Assembly (NCBI RefSeq): GCF_030316855.1
Contig: NZ_JASZYR010000002.1
Span: 372,001-436,000 of the forward strand
Reading direction: 5' to 3'
Length of the DNA: 64,000 nt
Source: Variovorax sp. J22P240
GTDB taxonomy: Bacteria; Pseudomonadota; Gammaproteobacteria; Burkholderiales; Burkholderiaceae_C
Shown here: piece by piece, positions 35,691 through 44,356 of the stretch
Numbering within the stretch: position 1 is the first letter of the stretch
Layout: the number at the start of each line of letters is the position of its first letter
Notes under the pieces: model-generated
Seen by the model: only the letters and a program-made list of their open reading frames with translations
Database searches by the model: none
Told to the model about the DNA's origin: nothing
Translations under genes and position numbers: made by a program

Positions 35691-35790
35691 GCTCTCCCCC
35701 AGACTGCGCGCACTTCGTGTCGCTGCGCCAACCCCCTGCCGGGGGCAACGCCTGCGGCCCGGCAAAGCCGGTTCGACGGCGTTCCGGGAA
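35691..35790 (+). repeat. 100-bp intergenic repeat, copy 1 (full length)
   Basis: Similar over the whole length to the reverse complement of 42981-43080, and over the first 42 bases to 48139-48180. The head is CCCCCAGACTGCGCGCACTTCG. Then come two hairpins: CCCCC/GGGGG at 35732-35745, and a stem with outer arms AACGCC/GGCGTT (35747-35752, 35778-35783) and inner arms CCGGC/GCCGG (35759-35763, 35767-35771). It fills most of the gap before ntrB, whose GTG start follows 13 bases later. Confidence 0.85.
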
Positions 35791-35803
35791 GGAATTCCTT
35801 CGC

Positions 35804-36880
35804 GTGGCTTTTGGTAAATCCGCCGGACCGGGCAAACGCTTTCAGGCCTTCGACCTGCTCTCGACGCTGATTGCCGTGGTACGCACCGACGGTTCGGTGT
35901 TGTTCGCGAATTCCGGGCTCGAAGACGCGCTCGGGACCTCGCGCCGCACGCTCGAGGGCTCGCAATTCGGCGCCTGCTTTCATGAGCCGCAGGTGTTGCG
36001 CACCGCCATCGATGGTGCGCGCAGCAATGACTTTGCCACCCTGCGCTACGAGGCCCTGTTGCGGCGCGTCAACCACGAGCTGATGCCGGTGCAGGTGACG
36101 CTCGCGCAGAGCGACAAGGCAGGCGAGTTGATCATCGAGATGTCGCCACTCGAACAGCAGGTGCGGCAAGACCGCGAAGAGCGCCTGCTCGACCAGGCGC
36201 AGGCCAACAAGGAACTGATCCGCAACCTCGCGCACGAAATCAAGAACCCGCTCGGCGGCATTCGCGGCGCGGCGCAGTTGCTGCAGATGGAGGTCGAGTC
36301 ACGCGACCTCATCGAGTACACGCAAGTCATCATCCACGAGGCCGACCGGCTGCAGACGCTGGTGGATCGACTGCTGGCGCCGCATCGGCGGCCGCACGTG
36401 GTGGGCGACGTCAACATCCACGAGGTCTGCGAACGCGTGCGCTCAGTGATCCTGGCCGAGTTTCCCCGCGACCTGCACATCGAGCGCGACTTCGACGTGT
36501 CCATCCCGGAGTTTCGCGGCGACCGGGAGCAGCTCATCCAGGCCACGCTCAACATCGTCCACAACGCCGCGCAGGCGCTGGCGGAACGGCGCGCGGCGGG
36601 TGACGCGCAGATCACCTTCAAGACCCGCATCGCGCGTCAGGTTATCTTCAATAAGCAGTGGTATCGACTGGCACTGGAATTGCATGTCATCGACAATGGA
36701 CCGGGCGTGCCGGACGCGATCAAGGACCGCATTTTTTACCCGCTGGTGTCGGGCAGGGAAGGCGGGACTGGCTTGGGATTGACGCTTGCGCAAACTTTTG
36801 TGCAACAACATCACGGCGTGATCGAGTGCGACAGCGTCCCGGGCCGGACCGATTTCAAGATACTGATACCGCTGCCCTAG
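35804..36880 (+). CDS. glnL: Nitrogen regulation sensor histidine kinase NtrB
   Basis: A 358-residue cytoplasmic histidine kinase/phosphatase. An N-terminal PAS domain (about residues 15-110) is followed by the dimerisation helix with phospho-acceptor His144 in NLAHEIKNPLGGIRG, and a catalytic ATPase domain with the N-box NIVHNAAQAL, the D-box DNGPGVP, and GTGLGLTLAQ. With PII it senses nitrogen status and phosphorylates NtrC. I chose GTG at 35804 after AAGGAA; the longer frame would translate the repeat element. It precedes ntrC by 22 bp. Confidence 0.95.
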   Translation: MAFGKSAGPGKRFQAFDLLSTLIAVVRTDGSVLFANSGLEDALGTSRRTLEGSQFGACFHEPQVLRTAIDGARSNDFATLRYEALLRRVNHELMPVQVTLAQSDKAGELIIEMSPLEQQVRQDREERLLDQAQANKELIRNLAHEIKNPLGGIRGAAQLLQMEVESRDLIEYTQVIIHEADRLQTLVDRLLAPHRRPHVVGDVNIHEVCERVRSVILAEFPRDLHIERDFDVSIPEFRGDREQLIQATLNIVHNAAQALAERRAAGDAQITFKTRIARQVIFNKQWYRLALELHVIDNGPGVPDAIKDRIFYPLVSGREGGTGLGLTLAQTFVQQHHGVIECDSVPGRTDFKILIPLP

Positions 36881-36902
36881 CAGCCACGCAACAAGGAGCT
36901 GC

Positions 36903-38426
36903 ATGAAGCCGATCTGGATAGTGGATGATGACCAATCGATCCGCTTTGTGCTGGAAAAAGCGCTACTGCGCGAAGACCTGCCAACCCGTAGCTTCACCAA
37001 CACGCGCGAAGTTCTCGCCGCACTCGAAGCAGCCGCCGACGACGAACTGCAGGGCCCCCAGGTCCTGGTGAGCGACATCCGCATGCCCGGCGGCTCGGGC
37101 CTCGACCTGCTCGACAAGATCAAGGCCAAGCACCCCGGACTTCCGGTCATCATCATGACCGCGTTCTCCGACCTCGACAGTGCCGTCTCTGCCTTCCAGG
37201 GCGGCGCCTTCGAGTACCTGCCGAAGCCTTTCGACCTGCCGCGCGCGGTCGAGTTGATTCGTCGCGCCGTCGACGAAAGCCAGCGTGAGGAGGTCGCCGA
37301 GGAACGCATGGCGGCCGCGCCCGAAATGCTCGGACAGGCTCCTGCGATGCAGGACGTGTTCCGTGCGATCGGGCGACTGTCGCAAAGCAATGTGACCGTG
37401 CTGATCACCGGCGAGTCGGGTTCCGGCAAGGAGCTTGTGGCGCGTGCGCTGCACAAGCATTCGCCGCGCGCGAACGGGCCCTTCGTCGCGATCAACACCG
37501 CGGCCATTCCCAAGGACCTTCTCGAAAGCGAGCTGTTCGGCCACGAGCGCGGCGCCTTCACCGGCGCGCAGACGATGCGGCGCGGCCGTTTTGAACAGGC
37601 CGAGGGAGGCACCCTGTTTCTGGACGAGATCGGCGACATGCCTTTCGATCTCCAGACGCGCCTGCTGCGCGTGCTGAGCGACGGGCATTTCTATCGCGTG
37701 GGCGGCCACAACTCCGTCAAGGCGAATGTGCGCGTGATCGCGGCGACGCACCAGGACTTGGAGCAGCGCGTCAAGCTCGGCGGCTTCCGCGAAGACCTCT
37801 TTCACCGGCTCAATGTGATCCGGCTGCGGCTGCCGGCATTGCGCGAGCGCGGCGAGGACGTGCCTGCGCTCACGCGCCACTTTCTGCAGCAGAGCGCCAA
37901 GCAGCTGGGCGTGGAGCCCAAGCGCATTTCGGATGCGGCGCTCGCGCAGTTGGCGACCTTCGGTTTTCCAGGCAACGTGCGGCAGCTCGAGAACATCTGC
38001 CATTGGCTGACGGTGATGGCGCCGGCGCAGCTTATAGAGGCCAAGGACCTGCCGCCCGAAGTGGCGGCCGGCGCACACGTCGAAGCGCCCGCGGCTGCAG
38101 CGGCCGTTGTATCGGCGCCGGCTTCCACGATCGAGCGCGACCCCGTGGCAGTTGGCGCCACAGCGGCCGTGGCACCTGCAACGCTGCCCCCGCCGGTCGC
38201 CGGCACTGCCGCGGCAGCGTGGGAAAGCGGGCTCGAACTCGAAGCGCAGAGCATGCTGGCGGCCGGTCGTACCGACGTATGGGATGCGCTATCGCGCCGC
38301 TTCGAATCACGCCTGATCCTCACGGCGCTGGCGAATACGCGAGGCCGCCGCATCGAGGCCGCGCAGAAACTCGGCATCGGGCGCAACACCATCACGCGCA
38401 AGATCCAGGAACTGGGCCTGGAATGA
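36903..38426 (+). CDS. glnG: Nitrogen regulation response regulator NtrC (sigma-54 activator)
   Basis: A 507-residue three-domain regulator. The receiver domain has Asp58 (VLVSDIRMPG) and Lys in PKPFD. The AAA+ domain, residues about 140-380, has Walker A GESGSGKE, the sigma-54 contact loop GAFTGA, Walker B GTLFLDEIGD and the Arg fingers. An unusually long Ala/Pro/Val linker (about 60 residues) leads to a Fis-type helix-turn-helix ending in RRIEAAQKLGIGRNTITRKI. Phosphorylated by NtrB, it activates glnA and other nitrogen genes. It is probably cotranscribed with ntrB. Confidence 0.97.
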   Translation: MKPIWIVDDDQSIRFVLEKALLREDLPTRSFTNTREVLAALEAAADDELQGPQVLVSDIRMPGGSGLDLLDKIKAKHPGLPVIIMTAFSDLDSAVSAFQGGAFEYLPKPFDLPRAVELIRRAVDESQREEVAEERMAAAPEMLGQAPAMQDVFRAIGRLSQSNVTVLITGESGSGKELVARALHKHSPRANGPFVAINTAAIPKDLLESELFGHERGAFTGAQTMRRGRFEQAEGGTLFLDEIGDMPFDLQTRLLRVLSDGHFYRVGGHNSVKANVRVIAATHQDLEQRVKLGGFREDLFHRLNVIRLRLPALRERGEDVPALTRHFLQQSAKQLGVEPKRISDAALAQLATFGFPGNVRQLENICHWLTVMAPAQLIEAKDLPPEVAAGAHVEAPAAAAAVVSAPASTIERDPVAVGATAAVAPATLPPPVAGTAAAAWESGLELEAQSMLAAGRTDVWDALSRRFESRLILTALANTRGRRIEAAQKLGIGRNTITRKIQELGLE

Positions 38427-38434
38427 TCCGATGA

Positions 38435-38472
38435 CTGACGCTGGGTCAGCGGTTGCGCTGACCCAGCGTCAG
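38435..38472. terminator. 17-bp perfect hairpin between ntrC and a convergent lipoprotein gene
   Basis: The arms CTGACGCTGGGTCAGCG and CGCTGACCCAGCGTCAG with loop GTTG are perfectly complementary. The hairpin begins nine bases after the ntrC stop and its right arm encodes the last residues (LTLGQR) of the convergent gene. There is no T-tract on either strand, so it is probably a bidirectional stop aided by a factor, or a 3'-end stabiliser. Confidence 0.65.
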
Positions 38473-38943
38473 CGTGTCGAGCTGGAATTGCCCGCTCTTG
38501 TCCCAGAGCCACGTGTCGACGTAGGTGTGGCTGCCCACCTTGCCGGGGTTCGGCAGGGGTGATGCATCCTTGATCAGCTTCTCGATCATCGGGGCCACCT
38601 CCGGCGCATGGCTCGGCGTGCGACTGAAGTACACCCCCGTGACCTTGCCCGTGCTGTCGACGTCGGTCTCGGTCACGACCACTGCATACACCAACGGCGG
38701 AATCTTGCCCTTGTAGATGCGCTTGGGATAGGTCTTGTAGATGTAGGTCGCGCCGACCTTGCGATAGGCCTTCACTGCGGGGGTCTGTGAGGTGATGAGC
38801 CTCTCGGGCGGTACCTTTGCGGAGGGGCCGTCATCCTTCGCGGCCTGGGCAGGCGCCTCGCTCGTCCCATCCTTTTTCAGTGCCTCGCAGCCTGCAAGGC
38901 CGAGGGAGACGACAAGAACCGCCAGGATGGGAGTGTGTTTCAT
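38446..38943 (-). CDS. Hypothetical lipoprotein
   Basis: A 165-residue protein with a lipoprotein signal (SLGLAGC; lipidated Cys near residue 19). After a disordered linker, residues about 80-160 look like a small mixed alpha/beta domain; the segment VTETDVDSTGKVTGVYFSRTPS followed by a helix ending in SPLPNPGK vaguely resembles the TonB C-terminal pattern. I do not recognise a family firmly. The start at ATG 38941-38943 overlaps the xthA stop by four bases; the longer frame is a shadow of xthA. Its 3' end forms half of a strong hairpin. Confidence 0.75.
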   Translation of the reverse strand: MKHTPILAVLVVSLGLAGCEALKKDGTSEAPAQAAKDDGPSAKVPPERLITSQTPAVKAYRKVGATYIYKTYPKRIYKGKIPPLVYAVVVTETDVDSTGKVTGVYFSRTPSHAPEVAPMIEKLIKDASPLPNPGKVGSHTYVDTWLWDKSGQFQLDTLTLGQRNR

Positions 38944-39719
38944 GGTGCCAGATCCAGTATCACAGGGGCGTGATCGCTTGGCTTTTCCCATTTGCGCGGC
39001 ACACGATCGATCACGCAGCCCTTGACGCGCGGGACCAGCGGTTGGCTCACCAGGATGTGGTCGATGCGTAATCCGCGATTCTTCTGATAGCCCAGCATGC
39101 GGTAGTCCCACCACGAGTAGCTCTTCTCGGGCTGATCGAAGAGACGGAAGCTGTCCGTCATGCCCAGCTTCAGCAAGTCCATGAAGTGCTCGCGCTCCGC
39201 GGTGGTGTGGTGAATCGTCTCTGCGAGTCCGACGGGATCGAAGCTGTCGCGGTCTTGCGGCGCGACGTTGAAGTCACCGAGCAGAACCAGGTTCGGATGG
39301 GCGACAAGCTCCTTGCGCAGCCAGTCGCGCAATGCGCTCAGCCAGCGCAACTTGTATTCGAATTTCTCGGTTCCCGGCGCCTGGCCGTTGACGAAGTAGC
39401 CGTTGACCACGCGCAGCTCGCCGGCCGGCGTGTCGATGGTCGCGCTGATGACGCGGGAGTGCTCGTCGGTGAAGCCGCCGATGTTCTTCACGACGTCGCG
39501 CACCGGTGCCAGACTCAGGATCGCAACGCCGTTGTAGGTCTTCTGGCCGAACACGGCGGCGTCATAGCCGGCCGACTTCAGCACTTCGAGCGGAAACTTG
39601 TCGTCGCTCATCTTGAGTTCCTGCAGGCACAGCACGTCGACAGGGTTGGCGATGAGCCAGTCGAGCACATGCTGCAGCCGTGCGGTGAGGGAGTTGACGT
39701 TCCAGGTGGCGATTTTCAT
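38940..39719 (-). CDS. xthA: Exodeoxyribonuclease III
   Basis: A 259-residue endonuclease/exonuclease/phosphatase-fold enzyme. It acts at abasic sites and as a 3'-5' exonuclease in base excision repair. Motifs are MKIATWNVNSLTARL, VLCLQELKM (metal Glu), GYFVNGQAP, LLGDFNVAPQDRD and the final SDHAPVILDL with catalytic Asp and His. Length and order match E. coli XthA-type enzymes. The lipoprotein gene follows with a four-base overlap, and the 52 bp to folA allows its own promoter. Confidence 0.96.
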   Translation of the reverse strand: MKIATWNVNSLTARLQHVLDWLIANPVDVLCLQELKMSDDKFPLEVLKSAGYDAAVFGQKTYNGVAILSLAPVRDVVKNIGGFTDEHSRVISATIDTPAGELRVVNGYFVNGQAPGTEKFEYKLRWLSALRDWLRKELVAHPNLVLLGDFNVAPQDRDSFDPVGLAETIHHTTAEREHFMDLLKLGMTDSFRLFDQPEKSYSWWDYRMLGYQKNRGLRIDHILVSQPLVPRVKGCVIDRVPRKWEKPSDHAPVILDLAP

Positions 39720-39771
39720 GGGTTGCAGGCTCCAGAGCGTGACGTCTCTGTAACGAAGTTCTCAGCAGTAG

Positions 39772-40269
39772 TCAGCGCCGTTCGAGCGTGACGAAGCTGA
39801 ACGGAAGACCGTTGGCGGCAGTGTGAGACTCGCGCTCAATCTCGTGCCAGCCGGGGCCAAATCGGGGCGCCCAGGTGTCGCCTTCGTAGTCGCGCTCGAT
39901 CTCGGTCACGACGACGCGCTGGGCCAGAGGTTCGGCCTCCGCATAGATCTGCGCGCCGCCGATCACCCAGGCCTCGGGCGCGTTGTCGCTCTCGCAGAGC
40001 GACAGGGCAGCCTGCAGGCTCGGCACATGCTCCGCACCGTCGCTCCGCCAGTCAGCCTGGCGCGTGATGACGATGTTGCGCCGCCCGGGCAGGGGCCGGA
40101 ATCTTGGAGGTAGTGAATCCCAGGTCTTGCGTCCCATGATCACCGGCGCACCCGCCGTCTGCTTCTTGAAATGCGCCAGGTCCTCGGGCAGATGCCAGGG
40201 CATCACGCCGTTGAGGCCGATCACGCCGTTGGCTGCGCGCGCGAGAATCAGGTTGATGCGGGTGCCCAT
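39772..40269 (-). CDS. folA: Dihydrofolate reductase
   Basis: A 165-residue enzyme that reduces dihydrofolate with NADPH. Substrate and cofactor sites are seen in NGVIGLNGVMPWHLPEDLAHFK, PVIMGRKTWDSLP, RNIVITRQ and AWVIGGAQIYAEA. The acidic active-site residue is Glu29 in HLPEDL, a position that is Asp in E. coli. It is encoded directly after thyA (2 bp), the usual pairing since ThyA produces the dihydrofolate that FolA recycles. Confidence 0.96.
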   Translation of the reverse strand: MGTRINLILARAANGVIGLNGVMPWHLPEDLAHFKKQTAGAPVIMGRKTWDSLPPRFRPLPGRRNIVITRQADWRSDGAEHVPSLQAALSLCESDNAPEAWVIGGAQIYAEAEPLAQRVVVTEIERDYEGDTWAPRFGPGWHEIERESHTAANGLPFSFVTLERR

Positions 40270-40271
40270 GG

Positions 40272-41102
40272 TCAGACAGCGACGGGCGCCTTGATGCCGG
40301 GATGAGGGTCGTAGCCGATCACCTCGAAGTCCTCGTATTCGTAGTCGAAAATCGATGCAGGCTTGCGCTTGATGACCAGCGTCGGGTACGGCCGGGGCTC
40401 ACGACTGAGTTGGAGCGCCACCTGTTCCGCGTGATTGCTGTAGATGTGGCAATCGCCGCCGGTCCAGATGAAGTCGCCCACGTCGAGATCACATTGCTGG
40501 GCGATCATGTGCGTGAGCAGCGCGTAGCTCGCGATGTTGAATGGCACGCCCAGGAAGATGTCCGCGCTGCGCTGGTAGAGCTGGCAGCTGAGCTTGCCGC
40601 GTTCGCCGGCCGCTTGCGGCGGCGCCACGTAGAACTGGAAGAACGCGTGGCAGGGCATCAGGGCCATCTTCGACAGCTCGGCCACGTTCCATGCGCTCAC
40701 GATGATGCGGCGCGAATCGGGGTTGGTCTTGAGCGTGTCGATCACCTGCTGGATCTGGTCGATGTGGCCGCCATCCGGCGTCGGCCAACTGCGCCACTGC
40801 ACGCCGTACACCGGTCCGAGATCGCCGTCTTCGCGTGCCCACTCGTCCCAGATCGTGACGCCGCGTTCCTTCAGCCAGTTGTTGTTGCTCGACCCGGTCA
40901 GGAACCAGAGCAGTTCCTGGATGATGGAGCGGAGGTGCACCTTCTTTGTGGTGATGAGCGGAAAGCCTTCGGTGAGGTCGAAGCGCATCTGGTAGCCGAA
41001 AACGCTTTTCGTGCCGGTGCCGGTGCGGTCGCCTTTTTGCACGCCCGTCGTGTCGACGTGTCGCATGAAATCTTCGTATTGGGAACGGGTGGGGCGGTTC
41101 AT
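40272..41102 (-). CDS. thyA: Thymidylate synthase
   Basis: A 276-residue enzyme that methylates dUMP to dTMP with methylenetetrahydrofolate. The nucleophile is Cys151 in [14 protein letters not shown]. The dUMP-phosphate Arg residues are present ([13 protein letters not shown] and RRIIVSAWN), as is [18 protein letters not shown]. Length is close to the E. coli enzyme. Its start overlaps the stop of the upstream FAD-oxidase gene by four bases, so it is probably in a longer minus-strand transcript. Confidence 0.97.
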   Translation of the reverse strand: MNRPTRSQYEDFMRHVDTTGVQKGDRTGTGTKSVFGYQMRFDLTEGFPLITTKKVHLRSIIQELLWFLTGSSNNNWLKERGVTIWDEWAREDGDLGPVYGVQWRSWPTPDGGHIDQIQQVIDTLKTNPDSRRIIVSAWNVAELSKMALMPCHAFFQFYVAPPQAAGERGKLSCQLYQRSADIFLGVPFNIASYALLTHMIAQQCDLDVGDFIWTGGDCHIYSNHAEQVALQLSREPRPYPTLVIKRKPASIFDYEYEDFEVIGYDPHPGIKAPVAV

Positions 41103-42529
41103 TGAAAAGTCTCCGTCCGGATCACGCGACCCGGATTCAGGATGTTCTGCGGGTCGAGCCCGCGCTTGATGGCGCGCATCATGCCAAGGGCCACGGGCGA
41201 CTTGTGCTTTTCGAGTTTGTCGACCTTCAGCGACCCGACGCCGTGCTCGGCGGAGAACGATCCGTCGAACTTCTCGACCGCGTCGTACACCAGCGTGTTG
41301 ATGCGATCTTCATGGTCGCGCAGGAAGGCCGAGTTGTCGCCACCGGCCGGCGCCTGCACGTTGTAGTGCAAGTTGCCGTCGCCCAGATGGCCGAAGTTCA
41401 CGAGCCGGACGCCGGGGATCTCGCGCTCGAGGAGTGCGTCGGTATCGGCCACGAAATCGGGGATGCGCGACACCGCGATCGAGATGTCGTGCTTGATGTT
41501 CAGCCCTTCTTCGGCCTGCGCCAGCGGAATGCTCTCGCGGACATGCCAGAGCTGATGCGCCTGCGTGAGGTTTTCGGCGACCACGGCGTCGCTCACGCAA
41601 CCCGCCTCGAAGGCGGTTTCGAGCAGCGCCTCGAAGCGGGCGCGGGCGTGGTCCTCCGACTCGTTGTCGGAGTTCTCCAGCAGCACGCAATAGGGCACCG
41701 CCTCGTCCTCGATGAACGGAACTCGCATCGCGGGGAAGTGCTTGGCCACCAGGCTCAAGGCGAACTTGCCCATGACCTCGAAGCCCGTCAGGCCCGCGCC
41801 CAGTCGCTTGTGCGCCAGGCCGAGCAGCGTGACCGCGTGTTGCAGCGAAGGCACTGCCGCCCATGCGGTGAGCTGCGCGGCCGGCAGCGGGTAGAGCTTC
41901 ATGGTCGCGGCGGTGATGATGCCGAGTGTGCCTTCGCTGCCAATCATCAGGTCGCGCAAGTCGTAGCCGGTATTGTCCTTGCGCAGGCCGCTGGTGCCTT
42001 CCCAGATGTCGCCCTGCGGCGTGACGACTTCGAGGCCGAGGCACAGGTCTCGCGTGTTGCCGTAGCGCACGACCTGCGTGCCGCCGGCGTTGGTCGCGAG
42101 ATTGCCGCCAATGGTGCAGCTGCCTTCGGCGGCGAGGCTGAGCGGAAAGAGGAAGCCGGCATTCCTGGCCGCTTCCTGCAAGGTCTGCAGCACGCAGCCG
42201 GCTTCGACGGTCATGGTGAGGTTCGCTGCGTCGATGCTGCGGATTGCATTCATGCGTTGCAGGCTCAGCAGCACCTGGGTGCCGGTGTCGTCCGGGATTG
42301 AGCCGACTGCGAGGCCGGTGTTGCCGCCCTGCGGAACGATGGACGTTCCGGCGGCGGCGCACGCCTTGACCACGTCCGCAACCTGCCGCGCGTCGGCCGG
42401 CCGCACGACGGCCAGCGCCTTGCCGCGCGAGCGCTTGCGCCAGTCTTGCTCCCATGCGGTGAGGTCGCCCTCGATCAGGACGTTCGGTACGCCCACAATG
42501 GCGCGCAATTTTTCGACCAGGACGCTCAT
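41099..42529 (-). CDS. FAD-linked oxidase (GlcD / D-lactate dehydrogenase-like)
   Basis: A 476-residue flavoprotein of the VAO fold. The FAD-binding half contains [54 protein letters not shown] and [13 protein letters not shown]. The C-terminal half ends with [17 protein letters not shown], a metal/substrate His site, and [12 protein letters not shown]. It probably oxidises a D-2-hydroxy acid such as D-lactate, glycolate or 2-hydroxyglutarate; the exact substrate is not clear from motifs. It lies between a DUF2069 gene and thyA with overlaps on both sides. Confidence 0.9.
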   Translation of the reverse strand: MSVLVEKLRAIVGVPNVLIEGDLTAWEQDWRKRSRGKALAVVRPADARQVADVVKACAAAGTSIVPQGGNTGLAVGSIPDDTGTQVLLSLQRMNAIRSIDAANLTMTVEAGCVLQTLQEAARNAGFLFPLSLAAEGSCTIGGNLATNAGGTQVVRYGNTRDLCLGLEVVTPQGDIWEGTSGLRKDNTGYDLRDLMIGSEGTLGIITAATMKLYPLPAAQLTAWAAVPSLQHAVTLLGLAHKRLGAGLTGFEVMGKFALSLVAKHFPAMRVPFIEDEAVPYCVLLENSDNESEDHARARFEALLETAFEAGCVSDAVVAENLTQAHQLWHVRESIPLAQAEEGLNIKHDISIAVSRIPDFVADTDALLEREIPGVRLVNFGHLGDGNLHYNVQAPAGGDNSAFLRDHEDRINTLVYDAVEKFDGSFSAEHGVGSLKVDKLEKHKSPVALGMMRAIKRGLDPQNILNPGRVIRTETFQ

Positions 42530-42930
42530 TGCGTCGCTCCTTCAAGACTTTTTGCCGGCGCGGCGTGCCGCAGGCGCAGCCGGACATGCCATGCGCAGGC
42601 AATGAAAAGCGCAAGGCACAACACGACCTGCACCAGCGCCAGCACCTGGCTGACGTGGTTCTTGTCGCTCCAGGCGCGCACCACGCCTTCGGTGAAATAG
42701 AGCCAGATCATCAGGCTGACCCAGCGGTAGGTGTACATCCGGTTCTTGAGCAAGCCCGCCAGCGGCACCACGAGCGGCAGCACCTTGAGCGCCAGCCACG
42801 AACCGCCGGGCCGCAGCGGCGCCAGCCACAACTCCCAGGCGAGTCCAAGCAGGATCAGCCCGACGAGGCTGCCCACAGCCAGCCAGCGCGAGGCGGATAC
42901 AGACGCGGGAGGAAGAGCGGATGTAGTCAA
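42526..42930 (-). CDS. DUF2069 family inner membrane protein
   Basis: About 134 residues with four hydrophobic segments. The DUF2069 pattern is clear: LGLAWELWLAPLRPGGSWLALKVLPLVVPLAGLL, then MYTYRWVSLMIWLYFTEGVVRAWSD. The function is unknown. The most natural start is TTG at 42928-42930, giving MTTSALPPASVSASRWLA; a GTG 30 bases upstream is the alternative. The end overlaps the FAD-oxidase start (ATGA). In other beta-proteobacteria the family often lies near yihY, as here, though divergently. Confidence 0.8.
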   Translation of the reverse strand: MTTSALPPASVSASRWLAVGSLVGLILLGLAWELWLAPLRPGGSWLALKVLPLVVPLAGLLKNRMYTYRWVSLMIWLYFTEGVVRAWSDKNHVSQVLALVQVVLCLALFIACAWHVRLRLRHAAPAKSLEGATQ

Positions 42931-42980
42931 GAGAAAAAGTCGTTCGCCGTCAGTGCACACCGCGGCACGTACATCGCGCC

Positions 42981-43080
42981 TTCCAGGGATACCGCAGAAC
43001 TGGCTTCGCCAGGCTGCAGGTATCGCGCCCTCGCAGGGCTAGGCGAAGCGACACGCAGCGCGCGCAGCCTGGGGGTGAGC
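42981..43080 (-). repeat. 100-bp intergenic repeat, copy 2 (full length, inverted)
   Basis: The reverse complement aligns with 35691-35790 over the full length. The stems are kept although the bases differ: outer arms GATACC/GGTATC (42988-42993, 43019-43024), inner arms CTGGC/GCCAG (43000-43004, 43008-43012), and a second hairpin GCCCT/AGGGC (43027-43031, 43035-43039). It lies between the divergent DUF2069 and yihY genes. Confidence 0.85.
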
Positions 43081-43104
43081 CAATCATCCGGCATGATACC
43101 GGCC

Positions 43105-44310
43105 ATGAATCGCCGGCAGCTGTGGAGGGACCTTTCGCACTTTCCCTGGGGCAACACCGCCGCAGTGCTGGGCGAGCGTTTCCGCGAAGACCGTCTCGGC
43201 CTCACCGCGAGCAGCCTGACCTTCACCACCACCATCGCGATGGTGCCTTTCTTCACCGTGGCGGCGGCGCTGTTCACGGTGTTCCCGATCTTTTCCAAGA
43301 TGCAGGGCCGGCTGCAGCGTTGGCTGATCGAGAGTCTGATCCCGGACAACATCGCGCGGCAGGTGCTGGGTTACCTCAACCAGTTCGCGAGCAAGGCCAG
43401 CGGCCTGGGGGTGGCCGGGCTCGTGGTGCTGTTGGTGACGGCGGTCGCCTTGATCCTCACCATGGACAAGACGCTCAACAACATCTGGCGCGTGCGCAGC
43501 CCGCGGCCTCTCGCGCAAAGGGTGCTGATCTATTGGGCCGCGATCACGCTGGGCCCGCTGGTGCTGGCCCTGAGCCTGAGCACCACCGCTTCCTTCTTCT
43601 CGGCTTCGCGCGATGTGGTCGGCGTCAGCGTCGTCAAGCTCCTGTTCGATACCTTCGAGTTCGTGTTGCTGGCGGGCGGCATGGCTGCGCTGTATCACTA
43701 CGTGCCCAATACCCACGTCAAGTGGTCGCATGCGTGGGCCGGCGGGTTTTTCGTCGCGGCGGCGATCGAGATTTCCAAGCGGGTGCTGGGCTACTACCTC
43801 AGCCTCGTGCCGACGTATTCAGTGCTGTACGGTGCCTTCGCGACAGTGCCGATTCTTCTGATCTGGATCTATGTGGCGTGGGTCATCGTGCTGTTCGGCG
43901 CGGTGATTGCCGCCTACCTGCCCAGCTTGCTGATGGGCGTGGCGCGGCGGGGCGGCATGCCGGGCTGGCCGCTGCAGCTCGCGGTCGAGGTCCTGCAGCA
44001 CCTGCATCGCGCGAAGAGCGGGGCCGGCAAGGGCCTGGGCGCGGCGGAACTGGTGGCCCGGATGCGGATCGATGCGCTGCAGCTCGCGCCGGTGCTCGAA
44101 ACCCTCGTCGCCATCGACTGGATCGCCCCGCTCGCCGAGGAGCCGGACAACGAAGACCCGCGCTACGTCCTTCTCGCCGACCCGGCCACGACGGCGCTCG
44201 AACCGCTGCTGAAGGAACTGCTCATGCCGCAGGTGCCGCCGCTCGAGAGCTTGTGGCGCAAAGGCCCTTTGGATGCGCTCCTTCTGCAGGATCTGCTGCC
44301 GAATCGATAA
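43105..44310 (+). CDS. YihY/UPF0761 family inner membrane protein
   Basis: A 401-residue protein with six membrane helices in its first 290 residues, then a cytoplasmic winged-helix-like tail. Family signatures are LGLTASSLTFTTTIAMVPF, VRSPRPLAQRVLIYWAAITLGP, and FEFVLLAGGMAALYHYVPNTHVKWSHAWAGG with YSVLYGAFATVPILLIWIYVAW. YihY relatives were once called RNase BN, which is now known to be wrong; their role is unclear. I use ATG 43105 (MNRRQLWRDL); ATG 43093 is a four-residue-longer option. Far longer upstream readings are shadows. Confidence 0.88.
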   Translation: MNRRQLWRDLSHFPWGNTAAVLGERFREDRLGLTASSLTFTTTIAMVPFFTVAAALFTVFPIFSKMQGRLQRWLIESLIPDNIARQVLGYLNQFASKASGLGVAGLVVLLVTAVALILTMDKTLNNIWRVRSPRPLAQRVLIYWAAITLGPLVLALSLSTTASFFSASRDVVGVSVVKLLFDTFEFVLLAGGMAALYHYVPNTHVKWSHAWAGGFFVAAAIEISKRVLGYYLSLVPTYSVLYGAFATVPILLIWIYVAWVIVLFGAVIAAYLPSLLMGVARRGGMPGWPLQLAVEVLQHLHRAKSGAGKGLGAAELVARMRIDALQLAPVLETLVAIDWIAPLAEEPDNEDPRYVLLADPATTALEPLLKELLMPQVPPLESLWRKGPLDALLLQDLLPNR

Positions 44311-44356
44311 TGGCGCGGCACGTTTCATTCCTTTCTCAACTTTCCCCATCTTGGCC

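Noticed and set aside
42529-43104. N-terminal extension of the YihY frame by about 190 residues.
   Set aside because: The extension reads through the DUF2069 gene in antisense and through a repeat element; real homologues begin near MNRRQLWRDL.
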